Assembly (NCBI GenBank): GCA_028700615.1
Contig: JAQVSH010000052.1
Span: 1 to 10,027, forward strand
Direction of reading: 5' to 3'
Length of the DNA stretch: 10,027 bases
Source: Bacteroidales bacterium
GTDB taxonomy: Bacteria > Bacteroidota > Bacteroidia > Bacteroidales > UBA4181
The notes beneath the pieces are model-generated. The model was not told the DNA's origin, did not search any database, and worked only from the letters and a program-made list of their open reading frames with translations. Shown one piece after another: positions 1-5,989 of this stretch (within the stretch, counting starts at the first letter, position 1; every line of letters starts with the position of its first letter). Made by a program: the position numbers and the translations under genes.

Positions 1-217
1 GGTGCCGGAAGCAGGTTTCATCTTTCGCAGAAAATGCTCCGCCAGCAGCGGGATGTCCTGCTTTCGATGGCGCAACGGCGGCAATTGAATGAGTATCACC
101 TGGATCCGATAAAAAATATCCGTGCGCATCTGTCCGTTACCGACCTTATCGTTCAGGGGGGTATTGGAAGCCGAAATAAGCCGAAAATCAGCGGAAACAG
201 TCTCCGTGCCGCTATTG
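1..217 (-). pseudogene. Sigma-54-dependent regulator, AAA+ domain fragment (5'-truncated, runs off left edge)
   Basis: Read on the minus strand, this stretch encodes the second half of a sigma-54-interacting AAA+ ATPase domain. Recognisable blocks are SADFRLISASN (usual form VRLIAATN), then MRTDIFYRIQVI (usual form FREDLYYRLNVI), then QLPPLRHRKQDIPLLAEHFL (usual form LPPLRERREDIPLLAEHFL). Such proteins activate sigma-54 RNA polymerase, often as NtrC-type response regulators. The Walker A, GAFTGA and Walker B parts that should come before are absent. The reading frame runs instead into the start of an unrelated secreted protein and meets a stop near base 268. No start codon precedes the conserved part. 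The HTH domain, if present, lies beyond base 1. The fragment is about 52% G+C by hand count, clearly richer than the sequence just to its right. The domain identity is secure; whether the truncation is biological or an assembly artefact is open. Confidence 0.8.
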
Positions 218-277
218 GGCAGCGCAGGGAAGCAGTAAAAAACAGGTAGCTGCAAAAAGTAATGTTTTTAATTTCAT
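212..277 (-). pseudogene. Start of a secreted protein or lipoprotein, cut off after the signal peptide
   Basis: An ATG at 277 opens a 21-codon reading frame that begins MKLKTLLFAATC and ends PCAAQ before a TAG at 212-214. It has the shape of a signal peptide: a short Lys-containing n-region, a hydrophobic core of about 12 residues, and a polar end. Cleavage could be by signal peptidase I after the Ala-rich end, or by signal peptidase II at Cys18, although LLPC is a poor lipobox. A Bacteroidota-type -7 box lies 30 nt upstream, so this looks like the true 5' end of an expressed gene whose mature part is missing. Directly after codon 21 the sequence becomes the sigma-54 AAA+ fragment in another frame. 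The gene is co-oriented with and downstream of the Nramp gene. The mature product cannot be identified. Confidence 0.55.
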
Positions 278-307
278 GTGGTAACAATTTTAAGTCAAAC
301 GATTGCG

Positions 308-315
308 CAAAAGTA
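308..315 (-). promoter_or_regulatory. Bacteroidota -7 promoter element (TACTTTTG)
   Basis: On the minus strand this reads TACTTTTG, matching the Bacteroidota sigma-ABfr -7 consensus TAnnTTTG. Thirty bases separate it from the ATG at 277. A clear -33 TTTG was not found. It implies that the signal-peptide gene has its own promoter rather than depending only on read-through from the Nramp gene. Confidence 0.5.
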
Positions 316-339
316 ATCAAATTTCAATACGACATATAC

Positions 340-365
340 AGAAAATTTATAAAGACAAATTTTCT
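340..365 (-). terminator. AT-rich hairpin overlapping the Nramp stop codon, possible weak terminator
   Basis: Perfect 9-bp arms, AGAAAATTT (340-348) and AAATTTTCT (357-365), flank an 8-nt loop and overlap the stop codon of the Nramp gene (364-366). The stem has only two G-C pairs and no U-run follows it on the minus strand, so terminator function is doubtful. It may be chance in A+T-rich DNA. Confidence 0.3.
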
Positions 366-1623
366 AAAAAAAACTGATAAAAAGAGCAATATTCAGCATG
401 GTAACCACAATACCCAGGGCGTACAAAACCAATTTAAAGCGGACTGAATTTTTATACCTGCCCATGACTTTTTCTGAAGACGTCAAATGCACCTGCAGAA
501 AAATCGTAAAAGGCAGTTGAATGCTTAAGATCATCTGAGAAAGAATCAATCCCTGAAAAGGATTGGTGATCAAAAAGAGGATACCCAGTGAAAGTATCAG
601 GGAAATCGCCACTCCCATTCTGGAATGGTTGTCTTTTATATCGTATGGTTCTTTGAACATCCCGGCAAAAATAGTTCCGGCGGCCATGCCTGAAGTAATC
701 GTAGAAGCGATTCCTGAAAACAAAAGAGCAACAGCAAATACCACCATAGCGTGACTGCCCAGCAAAGGGATCAATAAATTTCCGGCCTGCCCCAGTTCAG
801 AAACCGGTGTCCGGGTTTGAAAAAAGGTGGCAGCGGCCAGTAAAATCATGGCACTGTTAATGGCCCATCCAACCATCATAGAAAAAAGGGTATCCAGAAA
901 CTCGTATTTCAATTGTTTCTTGATCACCTTTTCGTCCTTCAGATTCCATTGCCGGCTCTGAATGACTTCTGAATGCAAAAATAAATTATGAGGCATCACA
1001 ACCGCCCCCAAAACACTCATTATAATTATCATAGAGCCCTCCGGGAAAGAAGGGGTAACCCACCCTGTAACCGCCGCATTCCAGTCAATATTGACCAGAG
1101 AAAGCTCGTATAAAAAAGACAGTCCGATCACGGACACAAAAGCGATAATCCATTTTTCAATAATCCGGTAGGAGTTGGTAAAAAGCATAATCAAAACAAA
1201 CAGAGTTATCAACAGAGCCCCTGCCCGGAAAGGAATGTCAAAAAGCATATTCAGGGCGATGGCTCCGCCCAGAATTTCGGCCAATGAAGTCGATACAGAG
1301 GCCAGCATCGCTGAAGAAAGCAGTATTTTCGAATAAGAAGGCTTAAGATAAATGGCAGCTGCTTCTGAAAGACAAAGCCCTGTGGCAATACCCAGATGCG
1401 CCACATTATGCTGCAAAATAATGAGCATTACCGTAGACAAGCTAACCATCCACAGAAGGGTATAGCCGTACTCCGCCCCGGCCGCCAGATTGGAGGCCCA
1501 GTTTCCCGGATCTATAAATCCGACTGTCACCAAAAGCCCGGGACCGATAAATTTAAAAATATCCAGACCCCCGTAGCCCGGCCGGTAATTTTTACTATCT
1601 ATATTTCTAAAAATCTTAAACAT
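364..1623 (-). CDS. mntH: Nramp-family Mn2+/Fe2+ transporter (MntH-like)
   Basis: This 419-residue inner-membrane protein has the usual length of bacterial Nramp transporters (MntH of E. coli is about 412) and about eleven hydrophobic segments. The two unwound metal-binding helices are clear: DPGN at residues 38-41 in TM1 (known metal ligands Asp and Asn) and MPHN at 210-213 in TM6. The TM6 Met marks transition-metal transporters; Mg-specific relatives lack it. The expected activity is proton-coupled import of Mn2+ and possibly Fe2+. The ATG at 1623 gives a normal short cytoplasmic N-terminus ahead of TM1 (from about residue 24). The gene lies 64 nt downstream of the trehalose synthase/phosphatase gene on the same strand, so co-transcription is plausible. 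I see no manganese riboswitch or clear MntR/Fur box in that gap. Family is certain; the preferred metal is inferred. Confidence 0.93.
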   Translation of the reverse strand: MFKIFRNIDSKNYRPGYGGLDIFKFIGPGLLVTVGFIDPGNWASNLAAGAEYGYTLLWMVSLSTVMLIILQHNVAHLGIATGLCLSEAAAIYLKPSYSKILLSSAMLASVSTSLAEILGGAIALNMLFDIPFRAGALLITLFVLIMLFTNSYRIIEKWIIAFVSVIGLSFLYELSLVNIDWNAAVTGWVTPSFPEGSMIIIMSVLGAVVMPHNLFLHSEVIQSRQWNLKDEKVIKKQLKYEFLDTLFSMMVGWAINSAMILLAAATFFQTRTPVSELGQAGNLLIPLLGSHAMVVFAVALLFSGIASTITSGMAAGTIFAGMFKEPYDIKDNHSRMGVAISLILSLGILFLITNPFQGLILSQMILSIQLPFTIFLQVHLTSSEKVMGRYKNSVRFKLVLYALGIVVTMLNIALFISFF

Positions 1624-1630
1624 AAACCCA

Positions 1631-1637
1631 TTCCCCT
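1631..1637 (-). promoter_or_regulatory. Possible ribosome binding site of the Nramp gene
   Basis: The minus strand reads AGGGGAA, seven bases before the ATG at 1623. This resembles a Shine-Dalgarno sequence, whereas the other starts in the window have none obvious. It supports the ATG at 1623 and translation from an internal site of a longer mRNA. Confidence 0.35.
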
Positions 1638-1687
1638 GTTTCCAGACTTACATTCCCCAAAAATCACCAGATAATCTGAAAATGTAT

Positions 1688-3937
1688 TTATCCGGCAGAA
1701 AGATTTTTCAACAATTTTAGCAGAACCGGATAGGCAGATACATTATATTTCGCCAAAGAAGGACTCATTCCGACACGTATAGTATATGCAGATTCCGGCA
1801 CGGCTTTAAAAAGAAACTCATCCGTCTTATCATCTCCGGCGGCCAAAATAAAATCAAAATGTCCATTGGAAAGCAAATTTAATGCAGCCTGCCCTTTATC
1901 ATATTTCCCACTCTTGATCTCCAACACTTTATTTCCTTCCAGAATTTCAAAATTTGTTTTATGACGAATTACCTCAGCCAAGTCATCGCGCAACTCATGA
2001 AGCCTCAATTGGGCAAAATCCACATCGGCATTTCTGTAATGCCAGGCCAGACTGCCTGTTTTTTCTTCAATAAAAGTTCCGTTACACCGATTCACATATT
2101 CTTTAAGTATTGGCATCACTGCATCTTTCCACTTTTCACCTGAGTGAACAGTAGATTCCCATGACTTTCCGGGCTTTCTGATAAAATAACCGTGCTCAGC
2201 GACTAAGGTAACCGGCATATCATCAAATTGCTGTTCAAGAAAACCCCGGTCCCTTCCACTGATTATTGCGATCTGATTTTTAGTATTATCCAACAGTTTT
2301 CTGAGAATATTCAACGTATTGACATCAATGGTTGCCATCTCGGGATATTTTTCAAAAGAAACCAATGTGCCATCATAATCCAGCAAAAAAATTCTGTTAC
2401 AGGCATTTTTATAGGCAGATATTATTCCGGACAAAATGGTTTTATTGATAAACCTGACACTCATCTGCTTCTGAATACGTTTAACTTCCCAAGCCTGATC
2501 CATAAAATCAAAGGCCCAGGTAAATACATTATATTCGGAAATCCGTTTTTGCATTCTTCCCAGACGCGTTGTTTTTTCCGGCTGATTCATTTCTAAGGCA
2601 TTAAAAATCGCCTCTGACATTTCATTATTATCCACAGGATTAATAAGAATAGCCTCACTCAATTCAGACGCAGCTCCAGCCATTTCGCTCAGAATCAAAA
2701 CTCCCTTATTGTCATTCTGACAGGCAATATATTCTTTCGCAACGAGGTTCATTCCATCACGTAAAGGTGTAATCAATCCCACATCACTTGCCCCATAAAG
2801 AGATATTAATTCATCAAAAGACAATGATTTATATTGATATATAACAGGTCTCCATGATAATGAGCTATACTTTCCATTGATTCTGCCTACGGTAGATTCT
2901 ATTTCTTTCTTTAATGTCCGGTATTTTTCAATGTGGTCTCTGGAAGGGACTACTACCATATTGAAAACCACTTTTGAATGCCATTCAGGATATTTCTCCA
3001 AAAATGTCTCATATCCTTTCAATCGCAATAGCAACCCTTTCGTATAATCCAGTCTATCTACAGAAAAAATTAGTTTTTGACCCGGAAGATTTTTGTGAAT
3101 CTTTTTTTTCTCACAGATCACCGGCATACATAGACAAGCATCATGAAATTTGGAATAATCTATCCCTATGGGGAAAGCATCTGCCTTCACGATTTGATTG
3201 CGGGTCAGAATAACATTCTGTTGACATTCAAAACCCGTAGTACGCCTGACAGATTTCAAAAAATGCTGTGTATAATCATTGGTATGAAATCCCAACAAAT
3301 CAGCACCCAGCATTCCTTTTATTATACATTCCCGCCATCCGCGGGGTAATAGCCTGAATAATTCATAAGAAGGAAAAGGAATGTGAAGAAAAAAGCCAAT
3401 AGAAACGCCAGGCATTTTTTCCCTGATCATTCCCGGAAGAAGCAGCAATTGATAATCATGAACCCAAATAAAATCGCCGGGACGGGTAATTTTCACAATT
3501 TCATCACAAAATTTCTGATTTGCCTCTTTGTATGCCTCAAAATACACATCGTCAAACACTGCGTAAGTGGTAAAATAATGAAAAAGAGGCCATATCAGAT
3601 CGTTACAAAAACCTCCATAAAATAACTCATTTAATTTCGGGGGCAAATCAACAGGAAACAATTCAAAGTGATCATTCCTGAATTTCTTAAAAAAAACAGA
3701 AGAACTCTGATTATCTGCTATTCCGGTCCATACAATTTTGTTGTTATGCAGTTGATTTTCATCATTTTTTAAACTCTCTGATAAAGAAAGAACTGCAGAA
3801 ACCAATCCTCCTGAATTTTGCACCACTTTATTTTTGCCTTTTGTCTTAACAATCTTAAAAGGAAGGCGATACGCTGCAATAACCAATCTCTCAAAATGTA
3901 TTCTCTTTTCCATAATCAAACCATTATTAACATACAT
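1688..3937 (-). CDS. otsAB: Bifunctional trehalose-6-phosphate synthase / trehalose-6-phosphate phosphatase (OtsA-OtsB fusion)
   Basis: The 749-residue cytoplasmic protein joins the two steps of trehalose synthesis: UDP-glucose plus glucose-6-phosphate to trehalose-6-phosphate, then dephosphorylation. Residues about 15-490 are a GT20 domain: RLP (24-26) and SGGL (42-45) for the glycine loop, HDYQLLLLP (160-168), GFFLHIPFPS (181-190), RLDYTKG (295-301, equivalent to E. coli OtsA Arg262/Lys267) and PLRDGMNLVAKE (391-402, with the Asp and Glu that hold UDP-glucose). Residues about 513-749 are a HAD phosphatase: LDYDGTL (519-525, Asp520 nucleophile, Asp522 acid/base), IISGRD (558-563), the motif III Lys in DKG (680-682) and GDDKTDE (701-707). 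All catalytic residues looked for are present, so both halves should be active. A second ATG at 3913 (MEKRIHFERL) is an equally reasonable start. The gene lies 57 nt downstream of the GH15 gene and 64 nt upstream of the Nramp gene. Confidence 0.95.
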   Translation of the reverse strand: MYVNNGLIMEKRIHFERLVIAAYRLPFKIVKTKGKNKVVQNSGGLVSAVLSLSESLKNDENQLHNNKIVWTGIADNQSSSVFFKKFRNDHFELFPVDLPPKLNELFYGGFCNDLIWPLFHYFTTYAVFDDVYFEAYKEANQKFCDEIVKITRPGDFIWVHDYQLLLLPGMIREKMPGVSIGFFLHIPFPSYELFRLLPRGWRECIIKGMLGADLLGFHTNDYTQHFLKSVRRTTGFECQQNVILTRNQIVKADAFPIGIDYSKFHDACLCMPVICEKKKIHKNLPGQKLIFSVDRLDYTKGLLLRLKGYETFLEKYPEWHSKVVFNMVVVPSRDHIEKYRTLKKEIESTVGRINGKYSSLSWRPVIYQYKSLSFDELISLYGASDVGLITPLRDGMNLVAKEYIACQNDNKGVLILSEMAGAASELSEAILINPVDNNEMSEAIFNALEMNQPEKTTRLGRMQKRISEYNVFTWAFDFMDQAWEVKRIQKQMSVRFINKTILSGIISAYKNACNRIFLLDYDGTLVSFEKYPEMATIDVNTLNILRKLLDNTKNQIAIISGRDRGFLEQQFDDMPVTLVAEHGYFIRKPGKSWESTVHSGEKWKDAVMPILKEYVNRCNGTFIEEKTGSLAWHYRNADVDFAQLRLHELRDDLAEVIRHKTNFEILEGNKVLEIKSGKYDKGQAALNLLSNGHFDFILAAGDDKTDEFLFKAVPESAYTIRVGMSPSLAKYNVSAYPVLLKLLKNLSAG

Positions 3938-3994
3938 CTTCGATTAATAATATAAGATTTCACTATCAATCAAAATGTAATTCTTTCCCCGAAA

Positions 3995-5818
3995 TCAGGG
4001 ACGAACAAATTTTGAACTATACTTTTTCTCAGACAACAAAGCAGCCGTATTAATCAAGGCTAAATGAGAATATGCCTGCGGAAAATTCCCCAAAAGTCTC
4101 TTTGTGGAAAAATCAAGATCCTCGCTAAAAAGTCCGAGATGATTTCCATAGCTTAAAAGGTCATCAAAAATACTTCTGGCTTCCTCCTTTTCTCCAATCC
4201 GAAACAGGGCTTGAACAAGCCAAAACGTACATATAGTAAAAGATGAAGTAGGATTGCCAAAATCATCGTGATTCACATAACGATACATTAATCCGTTATG
4301 AAACAATTCTTTTTTGACCGCAAATACCGTTTTTCTATACCTCTCATCGTCAGCCGGTAAAAAACCATATTCCTCCATAAGCAAAAGAGAGGCATCCATA
4401 TCTGAATTACTATAAGCTTGTGTAAAAGTCTGCAAATCTTCATTCCATCCATTTTGAAAAACATCAGCCTTCATTTGGTTGGCAATGTCTCTCCAGAGTG
4501 AAGCATAATATTTTTTATTCAACAATCCGGCTATTTTGGCCCCTCTGTCCATTGCCACCCAGCTCATTACCTTGGAAATAACATAATGATTAACCTCGTT
4601 GCGTATTTCCCAAATGCCCTGATCAGGTTCTTTCCAATGGTTGGATACTGTCCGGATAATATTCCGAACAATTTCCCACATGTCCTCTATTTCATCGAGA
4701 GGTCCCGGAAAAAACTTAAAATATTTATAAATAACATTTAACACATATCCGAAAACATCATTTTGTTTTTGAGAATAGGCAGCATTACCAATTCTCACCG
4801 GTTTTGAATTTTCAAAACCGGTGAGATGAGGTAAAATGATTTCTGTAAGTTCCCTTTCCCTCCGGATGCCGTACATAATCTGAAAAGAATCTTGTTTTGA
4901 CTGAATAATTCCTTTGATATAATTCAAAAAACGTTTTGCCGCATTGTAATGGCCCATTTTCAATAGCGTATCCATTGACATAGAAGCGTCTCTGAGCCAG
5001 CAAAAACGATAATCCCAGTTTCGAACCTCTCCGATAGTTTCAGGTATACTGGTAGTCAAAGCCGCTAACACAGCCCCTGTTTCATCAAATGACATCGCTT
5101 TAAGAACCAGCATGCTCCGAACAATCTCCTCGTTGTATCGGTCAAATTTTTTAGAACGATTAGTCCAGTTCAACCAATAAACTTTGGTTCGCTGATATTC
5201 AAGATAAACCCTGTATATGTCAATGTCTATCAATTTCTGATTATAGGAGAGTAATAAATATTGTTGGTGATCCAGCATAATTTCATCTCCATTTAAAACA
5301 TTCTGAAGGTCCATACTCGAATACAGATATACGCAATCATGCTTATTTAACTTTGAGTATGAACGTATATAGTTATCCTCGATCTCATGAACCACCTCTT
5401 CTCCGGCATAATTCAAAGCAGGTAAATATCTAACACGAAAAACCGGCGATCCGGAAAGAGGCCGCAGATAACGATAAACCTCAGCCGGATCATAATATTC
5501 ATTCTCTCCGGTTTTATATCTTGGCATAAAATCAATCACCTCAAATGCTCCTTTATCTGATCTGAACTCAGTACGTAAAATATTTGTCCTGTAGAAATAC
5601 TTCTGAGAAATCACATACTGATCATCCACCTCAAACCCAAAGTATCCGCCAATGTTTTCATCCAGAATTTTTGCAAAAACAGAAGGAGAATCAAAATCAG
5701 GGAGGCAACACCAGTCAATGCTTCCCTTGTCGGAAACAAGAGCTGCACTCCGGCAATTGCCTATAATTCCATAATTCAAATTTCTCATAGGGTAATCAGT
5801 AAAGGCATCGTGAACCAT
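3995..5818 (-). CDS. Glycoside hydrolase family 15 (glucoamylase/trehalase-like), cytoplasmic
   Basis: From the ATG at 5818 the protein has 607 residues, typical of single-chain bacterial GH15 enzymes. These are inverting exo-hydrolases acting on maltooligosaccharides or, in several actinobacterial and archaeal members, on trehalose. N-terminal signatures NYGIIGNCRSAALVSDKGSIDW and FDSPSVF are followed by RNWDYRFCWLRDAS (about 266-279). The probable general acid is Glu404 in GIWEIR, and the probable general base is Glu566 in GLFSED; GNFPQAYSHLALI closes the (alpha/alpha)6 barrel. In QNDVFGYVL (about 352-360) Tyr358 replaces the Glu often seen in QxDxxGE. The frame stays open to an ATG at 5884, adding a pseudo-signal sequence. 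I prefer 5818 because a -7 promoter box lies inside that extension, 26 nt upstream of 5818, and the conserved domain starts ten residues later. The adjacent trehalose synthase makes trehalose a likely substrate, but this is inference. Confidence 0.9.
   Translation of the reverse strand: MVHDAFTDYPMRNLNYGIIGNCRSAALVSDKGSIDWCCLPDFDSPSVFAKILDENIGGYFGFEVDDQYVISQKYFYRTNILRTEFRSDKGAFEVIDFMPRYKTGENEYYDPAEVYRYLRPLSGSPVFRVRYLPALNYAGEEVVHEIEDNYIRSYSKLNKHDCVYLYSSMDLQNVLNGDEIMLDHQQYLLLSYNQKLIDIDIYRVYLEYQRTKVYWLNWTNRSKKFDRYNEEIVRSMLVLKAMSFDETGAVLAALTTSIPETIGEVRNWDYRFCWLRDASMSMDTLLKMGHYNAAKRFLNYIKGIIQSKQDSFQIMYGIRRERELTEIILPHLTGFENSKPVRIGNAAYSQKQNDVFGYVLNVIYKYFKFFPGPLDEIEDMWEIVRNIIRTVSNHWKEPDQGIWEIRNEVNHYVISKVMSWVAMDRGAKIAGLLNKKYYASLWRDIANQMKADVFQNGWNEDLQTFTQAYSNSDMDASLLLMEEYGFLPADDERYRKTVFAVKKELFHNGLMYRYVNHDDFGNPTSSFTICTFWLVQALFRIGEKEEARSIFDDLLSYGNHLGLFSEDLDFSTKRLLGNFPQAYSHLALINTAALLSEKKYSSKFVRP
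4794..4825. repeat. Perfect 15-bp inverted repeat inside the GH15 coding sequence
   Basis: CTCACCGGTTTTGAA (4794-4808) and TTCAAAACCGGTGAG (4811-4825) are exact reverse complements separated by two bases. Either strand could form a strong hairpin or a cruciform. It codes for the HLTGFENSKPVR stretch of the GH15 enzyme, a conserved part of the family, so the reading frame is intact and this is not an insertion. Confidence 0.9.
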
Positions 5819-5844
5819 TAAAGAACATACTTTAGTGCCATTAC

Positions 5845-5852
5845 CAAAGATA
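5845..5852 (-). promoter_or_regulatory. Bacteroidota -7 promoter element (TATCTTTG) of the GH15-otsAB unit
   Basis: The minus strand reads TATCTTTG, an exact TAnnTTTG match, with 26 nt to the ATG at 5818. It lies inside the possible 22-residue N-terminal extension of the GH15 gene, which argues that the extension is not translated. The expected -33 TTTG is not clear; a TTTTGG around 5864-5869 is too close. Confidence 0.5.
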
Positions 5853-5949
5853 ACACAAACTGTCCAAAATAAAGAGATTTTCATTTATCGATCAGACTTT
5901 CTCCGGAGCCAACGCCTTTTTAGCTTCATTTCTGATCTAAAAATGATAG

Positions 5950-5957
5950 TATATTTG
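5950..5957 (+). promoter_or_regulatory. Bacteroidota -7 promoter element (TATATTTG) of the glycerate kinase gene
   Basis: TATATTTG is an exact match to TAnnTTTG and lies 32 nt before the TTG at 5990. It is in the divergent gap between the GH15 and glycerate kinase genes. No convincing -33 element is seen. It supports translation starting near 5990 rather than at the first in-frame ATG at 6062. Confidence 0.55.
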
Positions 5958-5989
5958 GGATATAATTTGAAATTCTTTTTGAAATTCAA

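Noticed and set aside
34..249. Plus-strand open frame of 71 codons at the left edge
   Set aside because: It is antisense to the sigma-54 AAA+ fragment, whose minus-strand translation matches the family motif by motif; the plus-strand protein shows no motif.
1668..1678. Short dyad CAGATAATCTG between otsAB and the Nramp gene, considered as an operator or terminator
   Set aside because: Arms are only five bases with a one-base centre and no U-run; too weak to support either role.
3970..3994. CCCTGATTTCGGGG on the minus strand at the end of the GH15 gene considered as a terminator
   Set aside because: Only three to four G-C pairs without a U-run, and the next gene starts 57 nt on in the same direction; termination here is not supported.
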